A stretch of DNA of 64,000 bases, taken from contig PHDC01000002.1 in the NCBI GenBank assembly GCA_002842515.1, positions 378,744 through 442,743 of the forward strand. Reading direction: 5' to 3'. The notes below the pieces were generated by a model. It had not been told where the DNA came from, did not search any database, and saw nothing but the letters and a program-made list of their open reading frames with translations. Positions within the stretch are counted from its first letter, which is position 1. The number at the start of each line of letters is the position of its first letter. Both the position numbers and the translations under genes were made by a program. This DNA is from Bacteroidetes bacterium HGW-Bacteroidetes-5 (GTDB taxonomy: Bacteria > Bacteroidota > Bacteroidia > Bacteroidales > UBA932). Positions 1-9,183 of the stretch are shown here, in pieces.

Positions 1-1562
1 TCCAAGATATTAGGGATCATCATAGTATTGCTTTTACATACTGTGAGCCTCATATCGTAGCGCTGAAGAATATTCCAAAAATAGGCTTCAGTCAGCCTGC
101 TGTTAATAATCTGTAAATTTTGATCTAAGCCGACCAACATAGCTATAATTTGATCATTAACAATATTTTTCTCCAATCCTTTAAGTTGGAGCTCCATATT
201 TAAATCCCTCTCAACAGACATCTTTGTGGTCCAGACCCTGTTTCTGTTAAACTCTTTGTTATAGCCGTAAATACTAACCGTAAACAGTGTGTAGAGTGAG
301 ATTAGGGTTATAAAGAGTGCAAGCGGCCTCTTGTGAAAAAACGAGTAGCGTCTCTCTCTGCTCAGAAACGGCCGCAGCAATTGCAGAGAGAAGAGCAGAG
401 CCATAAAGAGCAATCCATAGCTGACATATACCAGTAATGTGTATATTGAGATTCCGTCAATCTTATATAACTCCATTACAATATTGGAGTTAAGAATGAG
501 AGACCTGATGCTAAAGTGTATATATGGTAAAAGCAGCAGCGGGATTATAAAAAAGAGCCAGCCGAGAAGTACCCTTTTAGTGGAGCCGGCTTTCATCACA
601 GCAAGCGCAATGCTTCTTCGTACCATAAACAGAGCCATAAGAAGCAGGTAGATGAGAATATTGTTTATAAGAAGATCTGCCAGAGAGTTGAAAAGTCCAA
701 AATCTGCATAAAGATTGGGCGAAAATATCTCCATATCTCCCTGCATCTGCCTCGATTGATAAAGCGCTACAAGCCTAACAACTACAAGGCCGGAAGCTGT
801 TAAGAAAAACTCTTTAATCCCCCGTTTGTACTGAAGGTTTGAGAAAAGTGCAGCAATGGCAAAGAGAATTGCAAACCAGCGCAGAATAATTCCTGCCTGA
901 GAAGACTTTACAGGAAGATTCTTAATGACAGAGAAGAGTACTCCGCCATCTTTGCCGTGAACAATATAGGACTCGTCAAATGTCACCGGCACTATAGAGA
1001 ATTGTCTCCTAAGCGAGAAATTGGGGTTTATCTTATTATTAAGAATAGTGTTCTCGGTAGGATAGTCGGTCTGAACCAGCAGGGCAGTGATAACTGTCTG
1101 ATTGTTCCTTGAATATATATTAACGATGTACCAGGCAGATCCCAGACTCACATACTGCTCCGAAACTCCCAGATATGCCAGGGGAGTATTTGTAACAACT
1201 GTACTATTGAGGTGGTTAAGAGTGTAGCCGAATGTAAAAAGGTCTATATCGTCATTAGATATTGGAAGTTGATTGGCCCAGGAGTGAAGGGTATTGTCAA
1301 AATATCTGTAGATGACCATATCTTCGGGAAGCTCCTCGTCAAAAGATAGAAACTGGTCAGTTGGGTGTTTTATTGTCTTTACGGCGAACTCTTCAAGCAG
1401 CTTTTGCCTTTTATGAATTCGGCTCTCCAAATTTGAGACCTCCCTGTCCATAGAGTCTGTAGACGAGAACTCCATAAAGGAGGCAATTGTCATCCCCAGG
1501 ACACATATCCAAAGAATGGAGGTTCTTTTTCTTATCGAGTATTTAATACTTCTCCTTATCAT
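1..1562 (-). CDS. Multi-spanning membrane sensor protein, N-terminal part (probable histidine kinase, cut by window edge)
   Basis: An uninterrupted reading frame runs from the ATG at 1562 to the window edge, about 520 residues with no stop. The first membrane segment is at about residues 14-32, followed by an extracytoplasmic region to about residue 215. Some six hydrophobic segments follow (starting WFAILFAIAALF), then a soluble stretch at the edge (QLKGLEKNIVNDQIIAML). This layout, a periplasmic sensor domain followed by a 6-7 helix membrane block, is typical of large Bacteroidales sensor histidine kinases, but the HisKA and ATPase domains would lie outside the window. The ATG directly follows the rlmH stop codon, so the two are cotranscribed. 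The NtrC-type regulator at 2584-3747 is a possible partner. The kinase call is inference; the membrane topology is read directly. Confidence 0.5.
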   Translation of the reverse strand, partial: MIRRSIKYSIRKRTSILWICVLGMTIASFMEFSSTDSMDREVSNLESRIHKRQKLLEEFAVKTIKHPTDQFLSFDEELPEDMVIYRYFDNTLHSWANQLPISNDDIDLFTFGYTLNHLNSTVVTNTPLAYLGVSEQYVSLGSAWYIVNIYSRNNQTVITALLVQTDYPTENTILNNKINPNFSLRRQFSIVPVTFDESYIVHGKDGGVLFSVIKNLPVKSSQAGIILRWFAILFAIAALFSNLQYKRGIKEFFLTASGLVVVRLVALYQSRQMQGDMEIFSPNLYADFGLFNSLADLLINNILIYLLLMALFMVRRSIALAVMKAGSTKRVLLGWLFFIIPLLLLPYIHFSIRSLILNSNIVMELYKIDGISIYTLLVYVSYGLLFMALLFSLQLLRPFLSRERRYSFFHKRPLALFITLISLYTLFTVSIYGYNKEFNRNRVWTTKMSVERDLNMELQLKGLEKNIVNDQIIAMLVGLDQNLQIINSRLTEAYFWNILQRYDMRLTVCKSNTMMIPNIL

Positions 1563-2036
1563 CTATTTATGGTGATAGGGTTCCCCTTTTATTATTGTAA
1601 AAGCTCTGTAGAGCTGTTCCAAAAAAATAACTCTTACCATCTGGTGAGAGAATGTCATCCTGGAGAGCGAAATCTTGTCATTTGATCTTTTATATACGGC
1701 ATCAGAAAATCCGTATGCTCCCCCTACCGCAAAAACTATCTTTTTTATACCCCGCACGCTCCACCTCTCGACTCTTAACGCAAAATCCTCCGAAGTAAGT
1801 TGCACTCCCCTCTCATCAAGTAGTACCAGCTCATCTGTCTCTGCCAGGTTTTTCAAAATTTGTTCTCCCTCTTTTTCTTTTATCTGCTCTTTGGAGAGTG
1901 ATGATGAATTTTTTATTTCCGGAATCTCTTTTTTTGAATAGGAAGTATAGTGTTTAAGCCTCTCTTCATAAAGAGAGATGCCCTCCTTGAGGTAGGCTGC
2001 TTCTGTCTTTCCAATCAAGAGAAACTCTATCTTCAT
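1563..2036 (-). CDS. rlmH: 23S rRNA (pseudouridine-1915-N3) methyltransferase RlmH
   Basis: This SPOUT-class methyltransferase methylates pseudouridine 1915 in helix 69 of 23S rRNA, using SAM, on assembled 70S ribosomes. At 157 residues it has the usual family length. The SAM-binding knot shows the motifs FAVGGAYGF (about residues 102-110) and LSRMTFSHQMVRVIFLEQLY, and it ends in the typical GEPYHHK tail. It is transcribed leftward and is followed without a gap by the membrane sensor gene. The call is firm on sequence motifs. Confidence 0.96.
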   Translation of the reverse strand: MKIEFLLIGKTEAAYLKEGISLYEERLKHYTSYSKKEIPEIKNSSSLSKEQIKEKEGEQILKNLAETDELVLLDERGVQLTSEDFALRVERWSVRGIKKIVFAVGGAYGFSDAVYKRSNDKISLSRMTFSHQMVRVIFLEQLYRAFTIIKGEPYHHK

Positions 2037-2089
2037 CCTTACAAAATTACTATTTATTTGAGATATATCGTGGAATTATATTAATTTTA

Positions 2090-2097
2090 TAACTTTA
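2090..2097 (+). promoter_or_regulatory. Candidate -7 element for the DUF4783 gene
   Basis: TAACTTTA matches the Bacteroidetes -7 consensus TAnnTTTG at all but the last base. It lies 45 bases before the chosen ATG at 2143. No good -33 TTTG is seen at the expected distance, so this is a weak call. Confidence 0.35.
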
Positions 2098-2142
2098 CGG
2101 GTGGCTTGAATTTTGCTATTACTCTCCTTGAGGAATATTGAT

Positions 2143-2556
2143 ATGATGAAAAAGATTTATAGTTTATTAATATTATTGATTACGGGTTTTTCGGGATTAT
2201 ATTCTCAATCCGCGCAGGCTCAGGCAAAAGAACAGGATGTATTCGTTCCTATCTCCAAATATATTCAAAATGGAGATGCCGAAAGTCTATCTGCGTGGTT
2301 TGCGACAAATCTCGAGGTTGATATATTGGGAACTAATAATGTTTGCAGCAAACAACAAGCCAAACAGATTGTTAAGGAGTTTTTTACCGCATACTCTCCA
2401 AAAAGTTTCGTGATTAACTATCGCAGCGGGAAACCCCCAATGACCTATGCTGTCGGTAATCTTAGTGCCGGCGGAAGTAAATTCAGAATTACACTCTTTG
2501 TAAAGACTCAACAAGAAGGCAATTTTATCCAGCAGATCCGAATTGAAAAGGAGTAG
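2143..2556 (+). CDS. DUF4783 family exported protein
   Basis: The product is about 137 residues with a signal peptide (KKIYSLLILLITGFSGLYSQ). A compact NTF2-like domain of the DUF4783 type follows: PISKYIQNGDAESLSAWFA near the start, VCSKQQAKQIVKEFF in the middle, FRITLFVKT near the end. DUF4783 proteins are small Bacteroidales periplasmic proteins of unknown function, commonly found beside rlmH. I start at the ATG at 2143 because the signal peptide begins there; an upstream TTG would add ten residues of no obvious use. No catalytic residues can be assigned. Confidence 0.85.
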   Translation: MMKKIYSLLILLITGFSGLYSQSAQAQAKEQDVFVPISKYIQNGDAESLSAWFATNLEVDILGTNNVCSKQQAKQIVKEFFTAYSPKSFVINYRSGKPPMTYAVGNLSAGGSKFRITLFVKTQQEGNFIQQIRIEKE

Positions 2557-2583
2557 GATTCAGTAAAAGAGATCTATACACCA

Positions 2584-3747
2584 CTATCTGAAAATAGGTT
2601 TCGCGTAATCTACCACATCTTCCTTGGTAATTACATTGTTGCTTAAGATCATAAGCCGTTCAACCACATTACGCAGCTCACGGATATTACCTGTCCACTT
2701 ATAGAGGGAGAGCTCTTGTAGTGCGCTATCGTCTATCTTTCTCGGAGGCAACCCACTCTCCTGAGATATCTGTTCAAGAAAGTGCTTTGTTAATAGAGGA
2801 ATATCCTCTCTTCTCTCAGAGAGCGGCGGCACGTGGATTACAATCACACTCAGCCTGTGATAGAGGTCCTCGCGGAAGGTCCCCTTCTCAATCTCTTCGT
2901 TAAGATTTTTATTGGTTGCTGCAATAACTCTCACTTTAACGCTAATATCCTTGTCGCTCCCAACCCTGCTTATCCTGTTCTCCTGAAGAACTCTCAGAAC
3001 TTTTGCTTGTGCGGCAAGGCTCATATCTCCAATTTCATCCAAAAAAAGTGTCCCGCCATCTGCCTGTTCAAACTTGCCTTTATGTTGTTTTACGGCAGAG
3101 GTAAAGGCCCCTTTTTCGTGTCCGAACAGTTCGCTCTCTATGAGTTCTCCCGGTATTGCTGCACAGTTTACCTCAACAAAGGGCATAGAGCATCTGCTGC
3201 TCTTCTCGTGCAGCCATCTTGCCACAAGCTCCTTACCGGTTCCGTTTGAACCTGTAATAAGAACCCTTGCCTCAGTGGGAGCTACTCTCTCTATCATATC
3301 CTTGATTCTGGTGATTGCAGATGAGACACCAACTATTTCAGGAATTTTGGCAACCCTTTTCTTAAGTGTCTTGGTCTCTTTCACCAGGTTTGTCCTGTCG
3401 GTTGCATTCCTTAGAGTTATTAAAATTCTGTTCAGGTCCAGAGGTTTCTGAATAAAATCAAATGCTCCTTTTTTAATGCAGTCTACGGCAGACTCTATTG
3501 AGCCGTGTCCGGAGATCATAATTACAGAGGAGTCTACATTGGCTTCGTTTAATCTGTCCAGTAACTCCATTCCGTCCATATTGGGCATCTTGATATCGGA
3601 GAAGATTACATCAAAGCTGTCCGAAGTGGCCAGTGCCAACCCTTCAACTCCGTCTGAGGCAAGTGAGACGCTGTGCCCTTCAAACTCAAGAATCTCCTTA
3701 AGTGTATTCCTTATTGATTTTTCGTCATCTATTATAAGAAGTTTCAT
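2584..3747 (-). CDS. NtrC-type sigma-54 response regulator lacking the C-terminal HTH domain
   Basis: A receiver domain fills residues 1-120, with acidic residues DDE at 7-9 and the phosphoacceptor D51 in FSDIKMP. A sigma-54 AAA+ domain follows at about 140-375. It has Walker A GSNGTGKE, the sigma-54 contact loop as GAFTSA (usually GAFTGA), Walker B GGTLFLDEIGD, and the sensor/arginine region VIAATNKNLN...FREDLYHRL. The protein stops at residue 387 just after the AAA+ lid (NVITKEDVVDYAKPIFR), so the Fis-type helix-turn-helix of normal NtrC proteins is absent. Such regulators (compare Chlamydia CtcC and Helicobacter FlgR) act on sigma-54 RNA polymerase without binding an enhancer. Its kinase may be the truncated sensor at 1-1562, although two genes lie between. 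Confidence 0.9.
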   Translation of the reverse strand: MKLLIIDDEKSIRNTLKEILEFEGHSVSLASDGVEGLALATSDSFDVIFSDIKMPNMDGMELLDRLNEANVDSSVIMISGHGSIESAVDCIKKGAFDFIQKPLDLNRILITLRNATDRTNLVKETKTLKKRVAKIPEIVGVSSAITRIKDMIERVAPTEARVLITGSNGTGKELVARWLHEKSSRCSMPFVEVNCAAIPGELIESELFGHEKGAFTSAVKQHKGKFEQADGGTLFLDEIGDMSLAAQAKVLRVLQENRISRVGSDKDISVKVRVIAATNKNLNEEIEKGTFREDLYHRLSVIVIHVPPLSERREDIPLLTKHFLEQISQESGLPPRKIDDSALQELSLYKWTGNIRELRNVVERLMILSNNVITKEDVVDYAKPIFR

Positions 3748-3764
3748 CTCTTTTTAATTTTTTT

Positions 3765-4691
3765 TTATTCATATTCTCCGATAGAGGATGCTGCCTCTGC
3801 CATATAACCCTCTTTAAGAGAGAAAGATGACTGATAAAGCTCTTTAATCCCGATTTTTCTGATTGTGTACTCCACAAATATACTGCCTAAAACCATATAG
3901 TCTACTCTCATTGGAGACATACCGGCCATAGAGAGCCTCTCTTCCCGTGTAGAATCAAGTAATCTTTGGTGAAGTGTCAAAAACATATCAACCGGCAGCT
4001 CCTTTGCGGGCAGCGAACCATCGTCATCTTTAAAAATAAGCTCCCTCAATGTGTCAAATGATCCGGACGAACCTATTAACAGGGTTGGTTTATATATTTC
4101 AATCTGTTCAAAAAGAGTCTTAAGAGCGGTGTCCAGGTAGCTTTTATACCTCTCTATCTCCTCCTCTGTTATTGGATCTGAGGGATTTATTATCTCTCTC
4201 ATCCTGATAACTCCCAGCGGGAAACTCTCTTTCCAGTAAATTGTATCTTTATCTGCAATTATAAACTCATTGCTTCCACCCCCAATATCCAACATCAACA
4301 CCTTCTCGTTGTAGAGAATTATTGACTCCCTTATGCCCTTGTATATAAGCTCTGCCTCTCTATCTCCGGAGATAATCTCGACATCCATCCCGTATCTCTC
4401 TCTCAACATCTGTGCAAACTGCTCTCCGTTGGAGGCATCTCTTATTGCAGATGTTGCAAAAGCTTTTACTTTGTCGACCCCGCCGAACATCTTAATTTGA
4501 GCAAACATATCATCCAAAACCTCAATTGATGACTCTATAGCCTCACTGCTTAGCTCACCACTGATAAAACCGTCTCTCCCTATATGAGATCCCGCCTTTA
4601 TAACCTTTTTAATGTCGCACTCTCCTTTTGAAATCCTTGCCAGAAGCAGATTAAAAACATTTGTTCCTAAGTCAAAAATAGCAAGTCTCAT
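3765..4691 (-). CDS. Ppx/GppA family exopolyphosphatase / guanosine pentaphosphatase
   Basis: A 308-residue actin-fold (ASKHA) phosphatase. The N-terminal phosphate-1 motif is LAIFDLGTNVFNLLLA. The second domain carries the phosphate-2 motif VLMLDIGGGSNEFII and ESFPLGVIRMRE. Family members hydrolyse polyphosphate and/or convert pppGpp to ppGpp. Length fits the short single-module form without the C-terminal HD domain of E. coli GppA/Ppx. I chose the ATG at 4691 because family members begin directly at this strand; the ATG at 4709 would add a six-residue leader. It ends 17 bases upstream of the NtrC-type regulator gene on the same strand and is probably cotranscribed with it. Confidence 0.9.
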   Translation of the reverse strand: MRLAIFDLGTNVFNLLLARISKGECDIKKVIKAGSHIGRDGFISGELSSEAIESSIEVLDDMFAQIKMFGGVDKVKAFATSAIRDASNGEQFAQMLRERYGMDVEIISGDREAELIYKGIRESIILYNEKVLMLDIGGGSNEFIIADKDTIYWKESFPLGVIRMREIINPSDPITEEEIERYKSYLDTALKTLFEQIEIYKPTLLIGSSGSFDTLRELIFKDDDGSLPAKELPVDMFLTLHQRLLDSTREERLSMAGMSPMRVDYMVLGSIFVEYTIRKIGIKELYQSSFSLKEGYMAEAASSIGEYE

Positions 4692-4749
4692 CAAAAATAA
4701 TTTTTTCAAAGATAATCCTTTTTTGTGTATGTTTGTTTATTGTATAATT

Positions 4750-5445
4750 ATGAACAGACAAGACATTATCATAGCTGTAGACGGCCACTCATCCACAGGT
4801 AAGAGCACTTTTGCCAAAAAGGTTGCTGCCCGCTACGGCCTTATTTATGTAGATACCGGGGCTCTCTACAGGGGAGTTACACTTGCGGCTATTAGGGCTG
4901 GTTTTGGAGATAATCTCTTAGAAATTGATGTGGAAAAGTTAAAGATAGTGCTCTCGCAAACAGATATCCGCTTTTTACCGTCTGCCACCGGGGGAGGAAG
5001 TGAACTCTACCTTAACGGGGAGAATATTGAGAGAGAGATTCGTACTCTTGAAGTTGCATCGAGAGTAAGCATTTTTGCATCAATTCCTGTAGTGAGGGAG
5101 TTTGTGGACTCTATTTTAAAAGAGCTCGGTAAAAAAAGAGGAGTCGTAATGGATGGGAGGGATATCGGGACAGTTGTATTCCCTGATGCAGATCTTAAGA
5201 TCTTTATGACTGCAGATCCTCAGGTTAGAGCAATGCGAAGATACAAGGAGATAATTGCACGCAATGAGGAGGCCAACTACGAGGATGTTCTCTCCAACGT
5301 GATTGAGAGAGACCATATGGATGAAAACAGAGAGACTGCTCCACTTAGAAGAGCAGAGGATGCTATCTTTCTGGATAACAGTGATATGACGCAAGAAGAT
5401 GAGATGGTATGGATAGAGAAGATAATATCGCAAAGATGGGGTTAA
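4750..5445 (+). CDS. cmk: Cytidylate kinase
   Basis: Phosphorylates CMP and dCMP with ATP in pyrimidine nucleotide metabolism. The 231-residue protein has the P-loop DGHSSTGKST near the N-terminus, YVDTGALYRGVTLAA, the CMP-binding RDIGTVVFPDADLKIFMTA and the lid arginines in RAMRRYKEI. The ATG at 4750 sits directly before the conserved start strand (DIIIAVDG); an upstream in-frame extension overlaps the divergent Ppx gene and is not used. The 3' end overlaps ispH by 10 bases, so the two are translationally coupled, a common Bacteroidales arrangement. Confidence 0.97.
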   Translation: MNRQDIIIAVDGHSSTGKSTFAKKVAARYGLIYVDTGALYRGVTLAAIRAGFGDNLLEIDVEKLKIVLSQTDIRFLPSATGGGSELYLNGENIEREIRTLEVASRVSIFASIPVVREFVDSILKELGKKRGVVMDGRDIGTVVFPDADLKIFMTADPQVRAMRRYKEIIARNEEANYEDVLSNVIERDHMDENRETAPLRRAEDAIFLDNSDMTQEDEMVWIEKIISQRWG

Positions 5446-6311
5446 CCGTAGAGGTTGACACCAAATCGGGTTTTTGCTATGGAGTAATAAAAGCCATTAA
5501 GCAGGCAGAGAACTTCCTTAACAGCAACGAAAAGATCTACTCTTTGGGGGCCATTGTTCATAATAACACAGAGCTTTCAAGGCTAAAAAATCTTGGGATG
5601 GAGGTGGTTGATCACTCTATGATTAACAATCTCAAAAGTTCTGTTCTCTTTATAAGGGCTCACGGAGAGCCCCCTTCAACCTATCAATTGGCAAAACAAA
5701 AGGGACTAACCGTAATGGACTGTACCTGTCCCGTGGTTTTAAAACTTCAGGAGAGAATCCGCACCGGTTACAAAGAGATTAAAAAAATTGGCGGAACTAT
5801 TCTGATTTTTGGCAAGAGGGGGCACGCAGAGGTAAACGGATTGATCGGGCAGGTAAACGGAGATGCCATAGTCATTGAGACCGAAAAAGATCTCTCAATA
5901 GTCAATTTTAAGAACCCGGTAATGATATTCTCCCAGACGACAAAAGATCCCGGTGAGTACTCGGAGCTCATCTTCAGTATTAAGAGAAGAATTATTGAAC
6001 AAGGTGGTTCATTAGAGCGCTTTACCTCGCATAATACAATCTGCAAACAGGTCTCTTCACGACACCCCCATCTTAAACTTTTTTCAACTAAACACTCTGT
6101 CATAATATTTGTTAGCGGACTCGAGAGCTCAAATGGGAAGGTTCTCTATGAGACCTGCCACTCTGTGAATCCAAGGTCATACAAAATTGAATCTATTTCG
6201 GATATTAAACTTTCCTGGTTTAATCCGGGAGACTCGGTGGGTATTTGCGGGGCAACATCAACTCCTATGTGGCAGCTTGAGGAGGTGGCCAAAATAATAA
6301 GAGAACTTTAA
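5436..6311 (+). CDS. ispH: 4-hydroxy-3-methylbut-2-enyl diphosphate reductase
   Basis: The last enzyme of the MEP isoprenoid pathway. It reduces HMBPP to IPP and DMAPP with a [4Fe-4S] cluster. The three cluster cysteines are visible: C14 (SGFCYGV), C98 (DCTCPVV) and C203 (NTICKQVSSRH). The substrate residues H and E of GHAEVNG, the SSN of GLESSNG, and GATSTP near the end are also present. At 291 residues it has normal length. The start at 5436 lies inside the end of cmk. A second in-frame ATG at 5409 is deeper within cmk and is less likely. Confidence 0.96.
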   Translation: MGLTVEVDTKSGFCYGVIKAIKQAENFLNSNEKIYSLGAIVHNNTELSRLKNLGMEVVDHSMINNLKSSVLFIRAHGEPPSTYQLAKQKGLTVMDCTCPVVLKLQERIRTGYKEIKKIGGTILIFGKRGHAEVNGLIGQVNGDAIVIETEKDLSIVNFKNPVMIFSQTTKDPGEYSELIFSIKRRIIEQGGSLERFTSHNTICKQVSSRHPHLKLFSTKHSVIIFVSGLESSNGKVLYETCHSVNPRSYKIESISDIKLSWFNPGDSVGICGATSTPMWQLEEVAKIIREL

Positions 6312-6318
6312 CATTGTT

Positions 6319-8319
6319 ATGGTATCCAAGTCTAACACCTTTGCCGGCGTGATACTTCCATTGCGTATAACAATGGAAGTTACCTATATTGTCCCTGAAC
6401 AATTTATAAAGAGACTGCACCGGGGATCTTTCGTAAGGGTACCCTTCTCCGGCAGTACCTACACTGCTGTGGTTGATTCTCTTACAAACGAACCACCCCC
6501 CTACAAAGGAGAGATAAAGGAGATTGAGTCTTTGGAACCAATCCCGGATGCATCTCAAATGGAGATTGAGTTTTGGAAATGGGTTGCAGAGTACTATATG
6601 TGTAGTGTTGGTGAGGTATTTAAAGCAGCCTTTCCGGAGCCTTTGGCAAAGAGAACCCTTCCCAAGAGAAAAAAAGTGTCTCGGGCTGCAACTGCTGTTG
6701 AGGCACCCTCGAATCTCTCTGCTGCCCAGCAGGAGGCGATGAGTCTGATAGAGAAGAACATTAAAACAAAGATGCCGACCCTCTTGAAGGGGGTGACAGG
6801 TTCCGGTAAGACCGAAATATATATCCAGCTTGCATTTAAGGCGCATTGTAGAGGTGAGAATGTTCTTATTATGGTCCCCGAAATTGCGCTAAGCCGTCAG
6901 TTAAGTGAGAGATTGTACCGCATCTTTGGAGATGACCTTCTTGTGTATCACTCAAAACAGAGCCCTGCAGTGAGAAGAGACATATACAACAGAGTTAAGG
7001 AGAGCAATAATCCCTATATAGTTTTGGGTTTGAGATCATCTGTTTTCTTGCCTTTCAGCAATTTAGGAGTCATAATTGTTGATGAAGAGCACGACTCCTC
7101 ATATAAACAGAGTGAGCCCGCACCAAGATATAACGGAAGAGATTCGGCAATTATTCTCTCTAAAATACACTCTGCTGGCGTAGTTTTGGGCTCTGCCACC
7201 CCATCTCTTGAGAGTATTTACAACTCACACTCCGGAAGGTACTCTCTGGTAGAGTTGAACGAAAAATTTTACGGAGATCATACTCCATCTGTAGCTATTA
7301 TTGATACTATCCGGGAACATAAGCGGGGGAAAATGGAGGGGTTATTCTCTCATACTGCTCTCGATGAAATTAAAGAGAGGCTCTCTAAGGGCGAGCAGAC
7401 ACTTATCTTCAGAAACAGACGCTCCTACTCTCCACTTGTTCAGTGCATATATTGCGGAGATATTCCGCATTGCCTTCATTGTAATGTATCAATGAGTTAC
7501 CATAAAAACAGGGGGACTCTATCCTGCCACTATTGCGACTACTCCAGAAGGTTCACTACTATCTGCACAAAGTGCGGTAAGCCTGGCTTAAAGGAGAGAG
7601 GGTGCGGTACAGAGATGATTGAGGAGCAGATAAGAGAGCTCTTCCCTCAGGCCAGAGTTGCGAGGTTTGACGCAGAGACTACTGCTCGTAAAAGTGAAGA
7701 GACCAAAATTTTACGCGAATTTGCTAATGGCGATATAGACATATTGGTTGGAACACAAATGGTTAGTAAAGGATTTGATTTTGAAAAACTCACACTGATT
7801 CTTCTGGTTCAGGCAGACAGTATGTTTGCAGTTGAAGATTTCAGATCCTCCGAAAGGGCTATGCAGATGTTGGTGCAGCTTGCCGGGCGGGGTGGAAGAA
7901 GATACAACAAGAGTCATATTATAGTTCAGACGGCACAACCCGAAAACCAAATTTACCTGCAGTTTGAACAGAGTAACAGTAACATTGCGACAGAGCTTGA
8001 GCAGAGGGGCGAGTTTGAGTACCCTCCCTTTACAAGATTAATAAAAATTGTAATTAAAGGGAGAAATCAAATCACCATTGATAACTTTGCCCAATCAGTT
8101 TCCCGCTTACTTCCACAATGGGGAGTTACTAACTTTACGGGACCTTTTCCACCTCCGGTTGACAAGCTTCGCGGAGATTATATTTTGAATATCTGGATCA
8201 AATTATCTCGCAAAAGTGACATAACATCGGTGAAGAAAAAAATTACCGAAGGCGTGGAAGAGCTACTAAAAGCGAGAGGTAAGGGGGTAAAAGTTTTTTT
8301 CGATACAGATCCACTCTGA
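6319..8319 (+). CDS. priA: Primosomal replication restart helicase PriA, compact form
   Basis: A 3'-5' DNA helicase that reloads the replisome at stalled forks. The 3'-DNA-binding domain fills about residues 1-110. Walker A GVTGSGKTE is at about 158-166 and the helicase box VDEEHDSSYKQ follows. Eight paired cysteines form two zinc sites: CIYC and CLHC, then CHYC and CTKCG. The C-terminal helicase motif VGTQMVSKGFDFEKL is intact. At 666 residues it is short. Only about 20 basic residues (KRTLPKRKKVSRAATAVEA) separate the 3'-binding domain from the helicase, where other PriA proteins carry a winged-helix domain. It follows ispH by 7 bases. Confidence 0.95.
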   Translation: MVSKSNTFAGVILPLRITMEVTYIVPEQFIKRLHRGSFVRVPFSGSTYTAVVDSLTNEPPPYKGEIKEIESLEPIPDASQMEIEFWKWVAEYYMCSVGEVFKAAFPEPLAKRTLPKRKKVSRAATAVEAPSNLSAAQQEAMSLIEKNIKTKMPTLLKGVTGSGKTEIYIQLAFKAHCRGENVLIMVPEIALSRQLSERLYRIFGDDLLVYHSKQSPAVRRDIYNRVKESNNPYIVLGLRSSVFLPFSNLGVIIVDEEHDSSYKQSEPAPRYNGRDSAIILSKIHSAGVVLGSATPSLESIYNSHSGRYSLVELNEKFYGDHTPSVAIIDTIREHKRGKMEGLFSHTALDEIKERLSKGEQTLIFRNRRSYSPLVQCIYCGDIPHCLHCNVSMSYHKNRGTLSCHYCDYSRRFTTICTKCGKPGLKERGCGTEMIEEQIRELFPQARVARFDAETTARKSEETKILREFANGDIDILVGTQMVSKGFDFEKLTLILLVQADSMFAVEDFRSSERAMQMLVQLAGRGGRRYNKSHIIVQTAQPENQIYLQFEQSNSNIATELEQRGEFEYPPFTRLIKIVIKGRNQITIDNFAQSVSRLLPQWGVTNFTGPFPPPVDKLRGDYILNIWIKLSRKSDITSVKKKITEGVEELLKARGKGVKVFFDTDPL

Positions 8320-8345
8320 TTCTTTTTTGTTAAGGGCATTTAAAA

Positions 8346-8378
8346 TTGGCTGTAGCTAAAAAAGATTTTGTAAATTTG
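8346..8378 (+). promoter_or_regulatory. Promoter of the parA-parB operon
   Basis: TAAATTTG at 8371-8378 is a perfect Bacteroidetes -7 element, with TTG at 8346-8348 as the -33 part (22-base spacer). It predicts a transcript beginning near 8383, which supports the ATG at 8413 as the parA start and rules out the earlier in-frame ATG at 8380. Confidence 0.6.
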
Positions 8379-8412
8379 CGTGATTGACTCAGATAATACT
8401 CTTAATAAATAT

Positions 8413-9183
8413 ATGGGAAAAATAATTGCTATAGCTAACCAGAAAGGTGGGGTGGGAAAGACAACCACCGCAATAAATCTTTCTGCGTCTCTTGCCGTAA
8501 TGGAGAAAAAGGTACTGTTGGTAGATGCAGATCCTCAGGCAAATTCAACCTCGGGTCTGAATTTCGACCCCGACTCCACATCTAAGTTAACGCTTTATGA
8601 AACCCTTATTGGAAGTGTAAAAATTGACGACATTCTTCTCAGTACCGAAATCTCCGGGTTGAGTCTTGCCCCTTCCCATATTAACCTTGTAGGTGCCGAA
8701 ATCGAGATGCTCAACATACCCGAACGAGAGTTGGTACTCAAAAAAGCTCTCGAACCTCTGAAGGATCAGTTTGACTACATAATAATCGACTGCTCTCCTT
8801 CGCTGGGAATTATCACAATCAACTCCCTCTCTGCAGCAGACTCTGTTCTGATTCCGGTTCAGTGTGAATATTTTGCACTCGAGGGGCTTGGAAAATTACT
8901 AAATACAATTAAGCTGGTACAGAACAGACTCAACACATCTCTTAAGATTGAGGGATTTCTCCTTACTATGTTTGACAGTAGAACCAGACACTCCAATCTT
9001 GTGGTAGATGAGGTTAGAAGTCATTTTAATGAAATGGTCTTCAAGACTGTAATTCAGAGAAATGTAAGGCTTACAGAGGCCCCTTCACACGGGAAACCGG
9101 TAATTCTGCACGATGCCCTCTCTGCCGGGACAAATAACTATCTCAACCTAGCCAGGGAGATTCTAAAAAATAATTCGCAATGA
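8413..9183 (+). CDS. parA: Chromosome partitioning ATPase ParA (Soj)
   Basis: A deviant Walker ATPase that moves ParB-parS complexes during chromosome segregation. The motif [16 protein letters not shown] is at residues 10-25, Walker A' [11 protein letters not shown] follows, and [13 protein letters not shown] gives Walker B. At 256 residues it is the short chromosomal type without an N-terminal HTH. Its stop overlaps the parB start by four bases (ATGA), so the two are coupled. No parS site was recognised in this window. Confidence 0.97.
   Translation: MGKIIAIANQKGGVGKTTTAINLSASLAVMEKKVLLVDADPQANSTSGLNFDPDSTSKLTLYETLIGSVKIDDILLSTEISGLSLAPSHINLVGAEIEMLNIPERELVLKKALEPLKDQFDYIIIDCSPSLGIITINSLSAADSVLIPVQCEYFALEGLGKLLNTIKLVQNRLNTSLKIEGFLLTMFDSRTRHSNLVVDEVRSHFNEMVFKTVIQRNVRLTEAPSHGKPVILHDALSAGTNNYLNLAREILKNNSQ

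Noticed and set aside
3074..3451. Open frames antisense to the sigma-54 regulator gene
   Set aside because: They have no start context, promoter or family motifs and mirror the codon pattern of the real gene.
2584..3747. Sigma-54 (-24/-12) promoters controlled by this regulator in the window
   Set aside because: No TGGCAC-N5-TTGC match was seen in any intergenic region here.
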